From NCBI RefSeq assembly GCF_001720165.1, contig NZ_MCRI01000011.1, positions 1 to 64,000 of the forward strand: a stretch of 64,000 bases of DNA. Direction: 5' to 3'. Below, piece by piece: positions 1-11,653 of the stretch. The notes beneath the pieces were generated by a model that had not been told where the DNA came from, made no database searches, and worked only from the letters and a program-made list of their open reading frames with translations. The position numbers and the translations under genes were made by a program. The stretch's first letter is position 1; each line of letters starts with the position of its first letter. The stretch is from Methylophaga muralis (lineage in GTDB: Bacteria > Pseudomonadota > Gammaproteobacteria > Nitrosococcales > Methylophagaceae).

Positions 1-2
1 CT

Positions 3-116
3 AGTGTTGGATTTATCACTGCGTGTGATGATAAAGGTCCAGCAGAAGAAGCGGGTGAAGCAATTGATGAAACAGTTGAAGATGCTGGCGATGCAATTGA
101 AGATGCCACAAATTAA
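3..116 (+). CDS. C-terminal part of a small acidic lipoprotein-like protein (5' end cut off)
   Basis: An open frame enters from the left edge and stops at TAA 114-116. The visible 37 residues read SVGFITACDDKG followed by an acidic helical tail with repeats of the type EAIDETVEDAGDAIEDATN. The ITAC tetrapeptide could be the end of a lipobox, so the mature protein would begin at that cysteine and carry a short amphipathic acidic tail. Small gammaproteobacterial envelope lipoproteins of this style are common, but no named family can be assigned. The true start lies outside the window. Confidence 0.55.
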   Translation, partial: SVGFITACDDKGPAEEAGEAIDETVEDAGDAIEDATN

Positions 117-158
117 ACGATTGAAGTAATCAGCTTAATCCTATTGTCACATTTTAAG

Positions 159-186
159 CTGCCAAAAATGGCAGATAATTTTGTTC
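159..186 (+). terminator. Weak hairpin after the first gene, possible terminator
   Basis: A 6-bp stem (CTGCCA/TGGCAG) closes an AAAA loop and is followed by ATAATTTTGTT. It lies between the truncated lipoprotein gene and the DUF883 gene. The stem is short and the T tract is interrupted, so termination would be weak. Confidence 0.3.
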
Positions 187-209
187 TAAATTTTCAAGGA
201 GATATTTAA

Positions 210-479
210 ATGGCTACGGCTCAAACTAATCAAGAACTTCAAGAACAATTAGATACTTTGCGTAAGGACTTTGCGGAAGTTACTAAAACACTAAAAGACA
301 TGACGGCAGCCTATGCCAAAGAAAGCCAGGATCGTGTCAAAGTTGCAGCAGGTCATGCTCAGGATCAAGTAAAAGAATCATTTACTAAAGTTCAAGGTGA
401 AGTCGAAAGTCATCCTTATAGCAGCATGGCGGTTGCTTTCGGTATCGGCCTGGTGATTGGTAAAATTCTAGATCGTTAA
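210..479 (+). CDS. DUF883 family (ElaB/YqjD-like) membrane-anchored protein
   Basis: The 89-residue product has a long charged helical region (about residues 8-65, heptad-like) and one C-terminal hydrophobic segment with glycines (MAVAFGIGLVIGKIL, about 73-87) ending in a basic residue. This is the layout of the DUF883/ElaB/YqjD/YgaM family. E. coli members are inner-membrane proteins that bind ribosomes and rise in stationary phase. A strong ribosome site (AAGGAGAT) precedes the ATG. The next gene, also a membrane protein, follows 46 bases downstream on the same strand, recalling the yqjD-yqjE neighbourhood of enterics. The family assignment is fairly secure; the role in this organism is inferred. 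Confidence 0.75.
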   Translation: MATAQTNQELQEQLDTLRKDFAEVTKTLKDMTAAYAKESQDRVKVAAGHAQDQVKESFTKVQGEVESHPYSSMAVAFGIGLVIGKILDR

Positions 480-525
480 AAGGCCCTTTGCGGGGTAAGA
501 TGGAATTAAGTAGCAGGAGATAAAC

Positions 526-960
526 ATGGGCTGGCGTTCAAGAGTACAAATTAATACCGTGGCATTAACGGTAGCAACACTGTTAGGCATATTTGCACTC
601 GGGTTCGCTGGTTTTGCTATTTATCTCGCCTTGCTAGTTCATTATCCCCCCAATATTGCCGCTGTCATTACGGCAGGGGGGTACGCCTTGGCAGCCATTT
701 TGGTGATGCTAATCGCCAGATTTGCTGTATATCGCACAAAAGTAGCCGCACCGGGATTGGAGCGCTCGAGATCGCCGGATGTTGACGATTTGGAGAATGT
801 TCTTCAGTTGGTGATCACACCAGCAATTACAAAAATGATTCATCAGCATCCTGGAAAATCAGTCATGGCGACTTTACTTGCAGGGTTAGTTGTTGGTTAC
901 AATGACGATACACGTAATGCTGCAAAAAGCGTTTTAAAACGTTTTTTTGAAGAAAAATAA
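526..960 (+). CDS. Putative inner-membrane protein, YqjE/holin-superfamily-like
   Basis: The 144-residue protein has two strong membrane segments near the N terminus (about residues 12-37 and 42-66). A short linker rich in R, S and D follows, then a soluble tail with a small hydrophobic stretch (SVMATLLAGLVVGY, about 112-125). The position directly after a DUF883 gene matches the yqjD-yqjE arrangement, where YqjE belongs to a phage-holin-like superfamily. Sequence similarity to that family cannot be confirmed by eye. A good ribosome site (CAGGAGAT) supports this start. It is probably co-transcribed with the DUF883 gene and may act in envelope stress. Confidence 0.55.
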   Translation: MGWRSRVQINTVALTVATLLGIFALGFAGFAIYLALLVHYPPNIAAVITAGGYALAAILVMLIARFAVYRTKVAAPGLERSRSPDVDDLENVLQLVITPAITKMIHQHPGKSVMATLLAGLVVGYNDDTRNAAKSVLKRFFEEK

Positions 961-1034
961 TGCTGAAATGCTCGACAAATTAAGCTGAAATTCGGTTGTT
1001 AGCATTCAGTTAATTGAAGGTAGGCAGGTGTACC

Positions 1035-1391
1035 GTGGGAAAAAAACTGAATCGAACCGCAGGTAAAACGCGGATTGAGACTTTGCAAAATCAGCGCAAG
1101 GAAAGAATCGCTAAAGCAGGTCTGTTGCTTGAGCGGTGGGGACAGCAAGAAAGAGTCCCGGTCTCAGATGAAAATGAATTAAGCGAAATTGATCCGGATT
1201 TTATTGAAGATCAAATGACAGCAGAAGTGCTTAGCTCATTAACCGCAGAACAGATGCGTATTGTTCGTCAGCATTGGTCGGCGGGCCATTCGGCTGCTGA
1301 AATTGCCGAAATGGAAGAACAACCTCGAAATGAAATACGGCAGATATTGGGATTTGTTGTCGAACAAGTTGCCGATAAAGTTTTGAAATAA
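1035..1391 (+). CDS. Hypothetical protein with a sigma-factor-like C-terminal helix-turn-helix
   Basis: This is a basic-then-acidic soluble protein of about 118 residues. The last 55 residues (SLTAEQMRIVRQHWSAGHS, then AAEIAEMEEQPRNEIRQIL) resemble the region-4 helix-turn-helix of sigma factors or LuxR-type regulators, but no full domain is recognisable. A TTG at 1014 is also in frame. GTG at 1035 is preferred because AAGG/CAGG purine tracts lie just upstream and the peptide MGKKLNRTAGKTRIE is a more natural start. It sits between the DUF883/holin-like pair and a YjfB-like gene on the same strand. The function is unknown. Confidence 0.5.
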   Translation: MGKKLNRTAGKTRIETLQNQRKERIAKAGLLLERWGQQERVPVSDENELSEIDPDFIEDQMTAEVLSSLTAEQMRIVRQHWSAGHSAAEIAEMEEQPRNEIRQILGFVVEQVADKVLK

Positions 1392-1431
1392 GCTGCCGAT
1401 AACAGCTTTAACTAGTATTAGGGAGTCGATT

Positions 1432-1623
1432 ATGGAAACAACAAACGTTGCTGCAATGGCAACCCAGTTGTCAGTACAGAACTCTGCCCAACAACAAATG
1501 GTCGCAACGCTGAAATTAACTAATGATCAGATTGCTGCCCAAGGTCAGGCAGTAATGAAGTTATTGGATGCGGTTCCAATGCCCCAAGGTAATTTGGGTA
1601 ATGTTATTAACGTAAAAGTCTAA
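1432..1623 (+). CDS. YjfB-like putative motility protein
   Basis: The 63-residue product is rich in A, Q, N and V (MATQLSVQNSAQQQMVATLK ... GNVINVKV). It matches the YjfB/putative motility protein family of about 60 residues: a helical Q-rich body, a central A-Q-x-A-x-x-LL segment and a short hydrophobic NxxGxxINxxV tail. A GGGAG ribosome site lies a few bases before the ATG. A clear rho-independent terminator follows 40 bases downstream, so this is the last gene of the left-hand group. The biochemical role is not known. Confidence 0.6.
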   Translation: METTNVAAMATQLSVQNSAQQQMVATLKLTNDQIAAQGQAVMKLLDAVPMPQGNLGNVINVKV

Positions 1624-1660
1624 TGACCTAACAAACACTTTTTACAGAAGAATTATCTCA

Positions 1661-1696
1661 AACCACCCCAGTCTATGTGCTCGGGTGGTTTTTTAA
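1661..1696 (+). terminator. Rho-independent terminator after the YjfB-like gene
   Basis: An 8-bp perfect stem AACCACCC/GGGTGGTT (1661-1668 and 1683-1690) is followed directly by a run of T. It separates the left cluster from the symporter gene. Confidence 0.85.
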
Positions 1697-1751
1697 TGTC
1701 TGAAAAACACGTAAGCTTCGACTAGCCCCTAATTACTCGGACAAACTAAAT

Positions 1752-3137
1752 ATGGAATCCTTGGTTGTAATCGTCTACCTGATCTTTGTGTTACTGATTG
1801 GATTATGGGCTGGGCGGGGCATCAAAACCATGCACGATTATGCCTTGGCAGGAAAATCCTTTGGCACGCTGGTGATTTTTGCAACCTTATCCGCTTCGTT
1901 TATCGGCGGTGGGTTTTCGATGGGCAATGCCGAAAAAGTATTTCTGGTCGGTATCAGTAATATTGTGGCTTTGTGGGGCTTCAGCATAAAAGAAATTCTG
2001 GTCGCCCGCTATATAGCACCGCAAATGATGCGTTATCCTAATGCTATATCCGTAGGCGATATCATGGATGAGCATTACGGCAAAGAAGCGCGACTATTCA
2101 GTGGTGTATTTTCTTTGGCCTTATGTGCTGGGATTCTCGGTGCCCAAATTGGCGCGATGGGTTATGTATTTAACCTGTTTCTCGATGTCGATCGAGTTTG
2201 GGGTGTACTGATTGGGTGCGGTATTGTTATTGCTTATGCAACAGTCGGCGGTATGCGCTCGGTTGTCTGGACCGATATTATCCAGTTTATTGTGCTCGCC
2301 ATTGGTATTCCGATGACACTGTACTTTGGTTTGCAGCATGTCGGTGGCTGGCAGGCCATGCAAACTAATTTACCGGAAGCTCATCTATCTTTACCAACGG
2401 AGCCATTAGCCATCATTGCCCTATTGTCTTTGTTTATGACATTTATGTTGGGCGAGACATTGGTGCCCCCCTATCTACAACGTTTATTAATTGGTAAAAG
2501 CAGTAAAGATGTTATCCGTGGATCTTTACTAAGCGGCTTATTTTCAATTCCGTTTTTTGCCGTCACCGGTTTAATTGGCTTGGTGGCTCTGGTCATGCAG
2601 CCAGCCTTAGATGCTAATTTGGCGATGCCTTACGTTATTCAACAAGCTGTGCCTCCGATATTGCAAGGTATTGTGGCAGCAGCAATCGTGTCGATCATCA
2701 TGTCCTCGGCAGACTCGTTTTTAAATTCCGCTTCCATTGCCTTCAGTAACGACATCGTCAGACCATTACGAAAAAATCCATTAACTGCAAAAGCAGAATT
2801 ATTGCTGGCGCGAGTGGTCACATTGCTGGTGGGTATTGCGTCGATGGTCTTCGCTTTGTCGATTGATAGCGTGATTGATATTTTGATTTACGCCTATAAC
2901 TTCTGGGCTCCGACGGTTTTGGTGCCGTTAACAATGGCAATTCTCGGCTGTTATGTGAGCCGTAAACGGTTTATTGCAGGAGCCGTTGCCGGTATCGGTT
3001 CTGCTATCGTCTGGAATGTGATTTTGCAACAACCCTGGCAAATTGATGCATTAGTGATTGGATTCTTTGCTAATCTGATTGCTTTTACCAGTGTTGATAA
3101 GGCTGCAGCAAAGTCAGCTAAACTGGCTGGTAGTTAA
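1752..3137 (+). CDS. Sodium:solute symporter (SSS family)
   Basis: The 461-residue protein has about 12-13 hydrophobic segments spread over its whole length and essentially no soluble domain. The N-terminal pattern (short TM1, then MHDYALAGKSFGTLVIFATLSASFIGGG) is typical of the solute:sodium symporter family (PutP/PanF/SGLT fold). In that family the unwound helix with G-G-G follows the DY.xAG motif. A later segment (IIMSSADSFLNSASI) corresponds to the conserved SSADS Na+-site motif of SSS proteins. The substrate cannot be read from the sequence; amino acids, carboxylates and amines are all possible. It appears monocistronic or loosely linked to the small lipoprotein gene downstream. Confidence 0.85.
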   Translation: MESLVVIVYLIFVLLIGLWAGRGIKTMHDYALAGKSFGTLVIFATLSASFIGGGFSMGNAEKVFLVGISNIVALWGFSIKEILVARYIAPQMMRYPNAISVGDIMDEHYGKEARLFSGVFSLALCAGILGAQIGAMGYVFNLFLDVDRVWGVLIGCGIVIAYATVGGMRSVVWTDIIQFIVLAIGIPMTLYFGLQHVGGWQAMQTNLPEAHLSLPTEPLAIIALLSLFMTFMLGETLVPPYLQRLLIGKSSKDVIRGSLLSGLFSIPFFAVTGLIGLVALVMQPALDANLAMPYVIQQAVPPILQGIVAAAIVSIIMSSADSFLNSASIAFSNDIVRPLRKNPLTAKAELLLARVVTLLVGIASMVFALSIDSVIDILIYAYNFWAPTVLVPLTMAILGCYVSRKRFIAGAVAGIGSAIVWNVILQQPWQIDALVIGFFANLIAFTSVDKAAAKSAKLAGS

Positions 3138-3184
3138 TGGATTTTTGATTATCGTTAAGGTAATCAATTTATGAGGAATCACCT

Positions 3185-3445
3185 ATGAGATTACCGACCC
3201 CACATTTGCATCGGCTGCTGGTTTTGCCGTTATTCATTGCATTGACAGGCTGTGCTGCTTATAGCGTGGTGAACAGCGACCGTTATTCCGGCTCATCCAG
3301 TGCGGTACCTGCTGAATATATTCCATCACCGGGATTCTGTCGTATCTGGTATAAAAACCGTACTCCGGAACAACAGCCGGCTCAAGGTGACTGTGACAAG
3401 CTTAAACAGGATGTACCCGAGAATGCCGTTTTGTTAAAAGGCTGA
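3185..3445 (+). CDS. Small predicted lipoprotein
   Basis: The 86-residue product begins with a signal sequence and a lipobox (LTGC, cysteine at about residue 23). The short mature domain contains SVVNSDRYSGSSSAVPAEYIPSPG in two parts, then FCRIWYKNRTPEQQPAQGDC, with two further cysteines. The segment P-G-x-C-R-I-W is seen in small envelope lipoproteins of proteobacteria whose role is unknown. The ATG follows a GAGGA ribosome site. It lies 47 bases after the symporter stop and may share its transcript. Confidence 0.55.
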   Translation: MRLPTPHLHRLLVLPLFIALTGCAAYSVVNSDRYSGSSSAVPAEYIPSPGFCRIWYKNRTPEQQPAQGDCDKLKQDVPENAVLLKG

Positions 3446-3477
3446 CTTTTATCATGTGTTTAAGCTAAGATTTATCC

Positions 3478-3798
3478 ATGACTTTACGACTGCGTATGCT
3501 AACTGCTGTATTTGTTATCATCAATTTATTGATGGTCAGCGGTGTGACTGCGTCAGTGGCTCATTTGCCGGACGATCATTATTCAGCCCATTTGAGTATC
3601 GTGCATAGTCATGCAGATCACGGACAACATCACGACAACATCGATCATGATCATCAGTTGCACCTGCATCTGATTGCTGATTTAGTCAGTTTCACTATGA
3701 TTCTTCATACTCTGACAGCAGACGCTGTCAGCCGAACCAGTAGCAGTCAGCTGGTTACCTTGTATTATTCGCCGCTATTACCACCCCCCAACGCTTAA
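3478..3798 (+). CDS. Secreted histidine-rich small protein upstream of the metal efflux operon (CzcI-like)
   Basis: The 106-residue protein has an N-terminal signal or anchor (about 1-25) and a histidine/aspartate-rich middle (HYSAHLSIVHSHADHGQHH and following, about residues 34-65) suited to binding Zn, Co, Cd or Cu in the periplasm. The C terminus YYSPLLPPPNA resembles the proline-rich tails of small CzcI-type proteins encoded just before czcCBA operons. Only 70 bases separate it from the TolC-like czcC gene on the same strand, so co-transcription is likely. A role in metal sensing or buffering is inferred from composition and context only. Confidence 0.6.
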   Translation: MTLRLRMLTAVFVIINLLMVSGVTASVAHLPDDHYSAHLSIVHSHADHGQHHDNIDHDHQLHLHLIADLVSFTMILHTLTADAVSRTSSSQLVTLYYSPLLPPPNA

Positions 3799-3868
3799 TT
3801 CCATAACGTTTTAAACAACTTAATGTTTTGCTGCCGGCTTCTTAGCTGGTGGTGTTATGGAGTTCATC

Positions 3869-5164
3869 ATGAATTATCAAACGAATTTGTTCGCTAACAG
3901 GCCATTGATCTGTCCGTTACTGTTAGCTTTGACACTTTGGGCCATGCCCGCAGGGGCAGAAACTCAGCCGAGTCTTAATCTTGCAACGGCGATCGAACGT
4001 ACCTTATTGCAAAGTCCACAACTACAGCAGTTTCCCTATCAGCAACGAGCACTTGAAGCACAAAAGCTGCAAGCTGGCTTGCCACCTAATCCACAGTTCC
4101 AGGCAGATTTGGAAAATGTAATGGGTACTGGAGAGAGCCGTGGTGTTTCCGGTGCAGAGTTAACGCTATCGTTAAGTCAGCTTATTGAAATGGGCGATAA
4201 ACGCCAGAAACGTATTGATTTGGTCGATGCAAGCTCCAGCCAGTTGCAGTACGAGTTTGAGCGCCAACGTCTTGATACCTTATCGGATGTCACGATGCGT
4301 TACCTGCAAGGGCTGCGTATTGATGCCTTATTGAGCTGGAATCAACGCCGACTGCAGATTGAACAACAGGCTTTGCAGATCATTAAGCAGCGTGCCGATG
4401 CCGGTGCTGTCGGTCAAGCCGATGTATTACGAATGCAGCTATTGCTGGAGCGATCAGAATCCAGAGCACAACAGCTGATTGGCGAACGGCAGATGGCCTA
4501 TCAGCAATTGGCAGCTAGCTGGGGCGAGGAGGTTGATTTTTCGCGCCTTCAAGGACAATTACAGCAACTGCCAACATTGCCGCAGCGCGACACTCTGGAA
4601 CAAGCCATCAGTCAATCACCGGCGTTTTTACAAAGTCATGCCTTGATTCGCTTACGTGAAGCGCAGTTACGTCTCAGTGAAGCACAATCCAGAACAGACA
4701 TTACTCTGGGTGCTGGAATAAGACGTTTAGAGGCTGCCAATGACAATGCTTTGGTTTTCAGCTTCTCCATGCCTCTGCAATTCCGGGATCGTAATCAAGG
4801 CAATATCGCTGCCGCTCATGCGGAATATGAAGCCGGCGTTTTGCAGCAACAGCTGACGCAAACCGAATTACGCATGGCATTGCTGGAAATATATCAGGCC
4901 ATGCGTAATAACCAGCAACAGGTGGAAAGACTGCAACAAACGCTTATTCCTCTTACTCGTGAGCTGCTTAAACAGACCGAATCAGGTTATCAATCAGGTC
5001 AATACAACGTTCTGCAGTGGGTGGATGCACAAATCGAATCCTTCAGCGTTGAACGTGACTTAATCGAAGCCCAAACCGCTGTTCATCTTCAGTTACTCGA
5101 GCTGGAACGCTTAACCGGCGTACCGCTTAGCCGTTCTATATTTACAGCCAGTTATCAGGAATAG
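3869..5164 (+). CDS. czcC: TolC-type outer-membrane channel of a heavy-metal RND efflux system (CzcC-like)
   Basis: The roughly 431-residue product has a signal peptide ending near PAGAE and two repeated outer-membrane-efflux-protein (OEP) coiled-coil regions. The Q/E/L-rich helices and the NPQFQADLEN segment are typical of CzcC/CusC-class TolC proteins. ATG 3869 is chosen because GGAG sits 6-9 bases upstream; an in-frame ATG at 3857 would overlap that ribosome site. It is the first of three tightly packed genes with CzcB and CzcA (3-base and 9-base gaps). Together they should form a trans-envelope pump that expels divalent metals to the outside. Confidence 0.85.
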   Translation: MNYQTNLFANRPLICPLLLALTLWAMPAGAETQPSLNLATAIERTLLQSPQLQQFPYQQRALEAQKLQAGLPPNPQFQADLENVMGTGESRGVSGAELTLSLSQLIEMGDKRQKRIDLVDASSSQLQYEFERQRLDTLSDVTMRYLQGLRIDALLSWNQRRLQIEQQALQIIKQRADAGAVGQADVLRMQLLLERSESRAQQLIGERQMAYQQLAASWGEEVDFSRLQGQLQQLPTLPQRDTLEQAISQSPAFLQSHALIRLREAQLRLSEAQSRTDITLGAGIRRLEAANDNALVFSFSMPLQFRDRNQGNIAAAHAEYEAGVLQQQLTQTELRMALLEIYQAMRNNQQQVERLQQTLIPLTRELLKQTESGYQSGQYNVLQWVDAQIESFSVERDLIEAQTAVHLQLLELERLTGVPLSRSIFTASYQE

Positions 5165-5167
5165 CCC

Positions 5168-6394
5168 ATGAAATTCATAACATTATTATTTAGTCTGCTA
5201 TTGCTGCCCTTGTCGATGTCGCTAGCTGCACCTGGCCATGACCATGCCGATTCACACGAACATGAAGAACCTGTGGAAGGACCGCATGGTGGCCGTTTAT
5301 TGGAAAGTGGTGAGTTTTCGTTGGAAATCACATTTTATGAACAAGGTGTGCCGCCGGAACTGCGGGTTTATGCATTTGAGCAAAATAAGCCAGTTGATCC
5401 TGAGCAAGTCGAGTTGATGGTCACGCTGGTTCGCCTGGATGGTGAACAGAATATTATCGACTTTGCTGCTGAGGCCGATTATCTCGTCGGCGATACTATC
5501 GTTGAGGAACCACATTCGTTTGAGGTCGTGGTTGAGGCGGAATATCAGGGACAGTCCTATCACTGGCATTACGATAATTTTGAGGGTCGCAGTGAGATTA
5601 GTGATCGTTTGATAAAGCTGTCGGGCATTGAAACCGAAAATGCCAGTCCGCAAACCTTATCGATTTCCAATGCGTTATATGGAGTGGTCACGCTGCCCGA
5701 AGATCGTCAGTACCGCGTGAATGCGCCATATCCAGGGATTATTGAGTCAGTATTAGTTAAAACCGGCGACAAGGTTAAAAAAGGCCAGGTTTTATTGACA
5801 GTGCGTAACCAGGCCACCCTGCAAAGTTATTCGATTACTAGCCCGGCAAACGGTGAAGTGACTCAACGTAATGCCAATGCCGGTGACCATAGTGATATGG
5901 GAAACTTGCTGCAAATCAGTGATTTATCCCGGGTTTGGGTTGAGTTATCGATGTTTCCTGCTGATATCGAACAGCTTAGGGTTGGACTGCCGGTTCAGGT
6001 AAATGATTTACATCAGCATGAATCAGCCGAAGGGACCATCAGTTATATATCGCCAAAAATGACTGCTGGCCATATCGCCCGTGCGCGCGCTGAAATCGGT
6101 AATGCCAAGGGCAATTGGCGACCGGGAATGCATATTAATGCTGAGGTGATGGTAGAGCAATATCCTGCAAAACTCGCCGTTAAACGCAGTGCCATTCAGA
6201 GTTTTCGTGATATGCCGGTGGTGTTTGTCCGTTATGGAAATACCTTTGAAGTCAGAATGCTGACCCTCGGTAAACAGGATGCTGACTATATCGAGGTGCT
6301 TTCAGGCCTAAAACCCGGTAGTGAATACGTGACAACAAATAGTTTTCTGCTCAAAGCGGAGGTACTCAAAGCGGGTGCCACCCATGATCATTAG
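5168..6394 (+). CDS. czcB: Periplasmic adaptor subunit of a heavy-metal RND efflux pump (CzcB-like)
   Basis: The 408-residue protein has a cleavable signal peptide (cleavage near LAAPG). A His-rich N-terminal stretch (GHDHADSHEHEE) follows, then a metal-efflux adaptor N domain (about 35-150). The lipoyl/barrel-sandwich half-motif VNAPYPGIIESVLVKTGD is at about residues 180-197, with the beta-barrel domains up to about 390. The protein ends with ATHDH. His-rich ends are usual for CzcB-type adaptors and may hand periplasmic metal to the pump. It lies 3 bases after czcC and 9 bases before czcA. Confidence 0.87.
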   Translation: MKFITLLFSLLLLPLSMSLAAPGHDHADSHEHEEPVEGPHGGRLLESGEFSLEITFYEQGVPPELRVYAFEQNKPVDPEQVELMVTLVRLDGEQNIIDFAAEADYLVGDTIVEEPHSFEVVVEAEYQGQSYHWHYDNFEGRSEISDRLIKLSGIETENASPQTLSISNALYGVVTLPEDRQYRVNAPYPGIIESVLVKTGDKVKKGQVLLTVRNQATLQSYSITSPANGEVTQRNANAGDHSDMGNLLQISDLSRVWVELSMFPADIEQLRVGLPVQVNDLHQHESAEGTISYISPKMTAGHIARARAEIGNAKGNWRPGMHINAEVMVEQYPAKLAVKRSAIQSFRDMPVVFVRYGNTFEVRMLTLGKQDADYIEVLSGLKPGSEYVTTNSFLLKAEVLKAGATHDH

Positions 6395-9538
<3,144 letters not shown>

Positions 9539-9545
9539 CAGACAT

Positions 9546-9576
9546 AAAAAAGCCGGGAGAACCCCGGCTTTTTTAC
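9546..9576. terminator. Bidirectional rho-independent terminator
   Basis: AAAAAAGCCGGG-AGAA-CCCCGGCTTTTTT is symmetrical, with T tracts on both strands. It ends the czcCBA operon from the left and the minus-strand DUF4168 gene from the right. Confidence 0.9.
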
Positions 9577-9598
9577 TACAAACGAAGCTGAAACGAAC

Positions 9599-9988
9599 TT
9601 AGTTCAGCATAGATTGCACTTTATCGCGCAATTCTGGATCGCTTTGGATAGCTAAAGCAATATTACTGTAGGTTTCAACATCTAAACCTTTGTCTTGAAC
9701 AGTCTGAACCATTTTCTGGCTCGCTTCTTGTTGTAGTTGTGCAGCTTGATCTGGATCTTCTGTGCTTTCCAGACGGCCTGAATATTCGCTGCGAATGCCT
9801 TCAAGGTCATCCTGAACATCAGCAAACTTCTGTAGATCAGCTTCACTGAAATCGGCAGCTGGAGCAGTTTCAGGCATGGGTGCTTGGGGTGTAGCCTGCT
9901 CCGGTGAGCCGTAACCCTGTTCTGCCATCGCAGAAGTGCTTAGACCTAATGCCATTAAGATTGAAACTAACGTAGCTGTTTTTTTCAT
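9599..9988 (-). CDS. Exported DUF4168 protein
   Basis: The 129-residue product has a clear signal peptide (cleavage after SAMA), a proline-rich linker (about 24-45) and a helical DUF4168-type domain to the end. That domain has the pattern F..ADLQKFADVQDDLEGIR, then Y.NIA.A.Q.DPELR.KV..ML. DUF4168 proteins are small periplasmic or secreted proteins of unknown function found in proteobacteria and cyanobacteria. An AGGAAA ribosome site precedes the start. It is transcribed alone, away from the sensor kinase gene at 10196, and shares the bidirectional terminator with czcA. Confidence 0.75.
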   Translation of the reverse strand: MKKTATLVSILMALGLSTSAMAEQGYGSPEQATPQAPMPETAPAADFSEADLQKFADVQDDLEGIRSEYSGRLESTEDPDQAAQLQQEASQKMVQTVQDKGLDVETYSNIALAIQSDPELRDKVQSMLN

Positions 9989-10195
9989 GGTGTTTTCCTT
10001 TATTGGTTATGAAACACACGGTCTTTGTTGCGAGTTCTGTGCCAATCTCAGTAACACCTTATAAGTTGCTGAATTTAAAAGATATATATTTGATGGTGAT
10101 TTATTCAGGAAAAATTGTCTCACTTGACCAGTACCATTAGGTGTGTCATTTTGGCTCATGTGCCATAAAACCCGGTATCTTTAAGAGGCTTCAAA

Positions 10196-11653
10196 ATGCG
10201 ATTTCCTTCAATTTTCAGCAATTTACGTCTGGTGTTGATTATGCAGGTCGCTTTACCGGTGTTACTGGTATTGGCTGTGATCCTGGTGATTTGTTTATCG
10301 ATGGTGGGTCAGTTTATCGAAGAGCGTATGCAACGCGATTTGCAGCAGGTCGCCAGAACCATCCATCTGCCGGTATCGCAGGCGCTGGAAAGGCAAGATC
10401 TGGATCAATTACAAAACAGCATGGCGTCGGTGTTTGGAATTACCGAAGTCTATGGCGCCTATTTATTTGATTCCAACGGCAAGCGCTTAAGCAGCTTTGG
10501 GGTGGTAAATCCTACTCAAGAACAAGCAACCGATGCCTTACAGCAGATCATGCAGGGTGAATTTTCTCAATATGAACGCATTCGTGGTCGAGATGTGTAT
10601 TCGTTTTTTATGCCGTTATTTGATGCGACCGGTCAGCCAAACGGTTTACTGCAGGTTACTAGACGTCGCAGCGATATAGATCGTGAATTAACCGAACTGA
10701 AGTACTGGGCCTGGGGTGGCTTTGGTTTGGTGTCTTTAATTATTTTAGGGGTCATCAGTTATTCGCATCAGCGGGCGATTGAAGCGCCATTGCAGCGATT
10801 GGTCGAAAGTATGCGCCGGGTCAGCCATGGTGATAGGCATCATCGTGCCGCTGAGCGAGGGCCAATCGAAATCAGTCAACTGGCTAAAGGACTCAATGGC
10901 ATGCTTGATGCGATCGAACAGGTTGAAATCAGCGAAGCTCAACAGCGCATGGCACGAGAACAGATGGCCGAAAGGTTACGCCAGACTGAAACCATGGCAG
11001 CGCTCGGACAATTGTCCGCTGGTGTGGCACATGAACTCGGTGCGCCGCTGACCGTAGTTGATGGACGGGCCAATCGTTTATTACGCCGTATGGGCAATGA
11101 AAAAGATATTGCAGAGTTAAATGAAATTCGCCAGCAAGCGGCCAGAATGACTTCCATTATTCAGCAACTGCTTAGTTTTGGTCGTTCCTCACGGGCACAA
11201 CTACGTGATCTTGATGTGGCTTCATTGATTGAAAGATCGGAATCTCTGTTAGCGGATCAAGGTTATCGAGTCAGTCTTATCCAAGGACCGCCGGCAAAAA
11301 TTAACGGCGATTCGTTAAGTCTGGAGCAGGCCTTAATAAATTTATTACGCAATGCCTGTCAGGCTTGTCCAACTGGGCCGGTTGAGCTTTCCTGGCAAGT
11401 GGACGAGCAATTACATATTCATATTGATGATGCTGGCCCGGGTATTACCGCCGATCAACAAAGCCAGGTATTTGAGCCCTTTGTCACCACCAAGGCACCG
11501 GGTGAAGGGAGCGGTCTGGGGCTGGCAATCGTACAAAGAGTTATGCGGGAGCATCAGGGAGAAGTGACATTGAGCAACAGCCCGTTAGGCGGTGCCAGAT
11601 TCAGTCTGACTTTACCGATAGTGTCGAGCAACGATTCTGGAACAGCAGTATGA
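10196..11653 (+). CDS. Membrane sensor histidine kinase (NtrB-type, paired with a sigma-54 activator)
   Basis: The 485-residue protein contains TM1 (about residues 13-37), a periplasmic sensor loop (about 38-165), TM2 (about 168-190), a HAMP linker (about 190-245), HisKA and a C-terminal HATPase. HisKA has the phospho-acceptor motif AHELGAPLT near residue 280. The ATPase shows N box LINLLRNAC, G1 DDAGPGI, F box FEPFVTTK and G2 GEGSGLGLAIV. The residue after HEL is G-A where most kinases have N/R-N. It overlaps the response regulator gene by 4 bases (ATGA), so the two are translationally coupled. The stimulus is unknown. Confidence 0.88.
   Translation: MRFPSIFSNLRLVLIMQVALPVLLVLAVILVICLSMVGQFIEERMQRDLQQVARTIHLPVSQALERQDLDQLQNSMASVFGITEVYGAYLFDSNGKRLSSFGVVNPTQEQATDALQQIMQGEFSQYERIRGRDVYSFFMPLFDATGQPNGLLQVTRRRSDIDRELTELKYWAWGGFGLVSLIILGVISYSHQRAIEAPLQRLVESMRRVSHGDRHHRAAERGPIEISQLAKGLNGMLDAIEQVEISEAQQRMAREQMAERLRQTETMAALGQLSAGVAHELGAPLTVVDGRANRLLRRMGNEKDIAELNEIRQQAARMTSIIQQLLSFGRSSRAQLRDLDVASLIERSESLLADQGYRVSLIQGPPAKINGDSLSLEQALINLLRNACQACPTGPVELSWQVDEQLHIHIDDAGPGITADQQSQVFEPFVTTKAPGEGSGLGLAIVQRVMREHQGEVTLSNSPLGGARFSLTLPIVSSNDSGTAV

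Noticed and set aside
10141-10470. A 109-codon plus-strand ORF overlapping the start of the sensor kinase
   Set aside because: It lies mostly inside the kinase gene in another frame and resembles no protein; the kinase frame has the family motifs.
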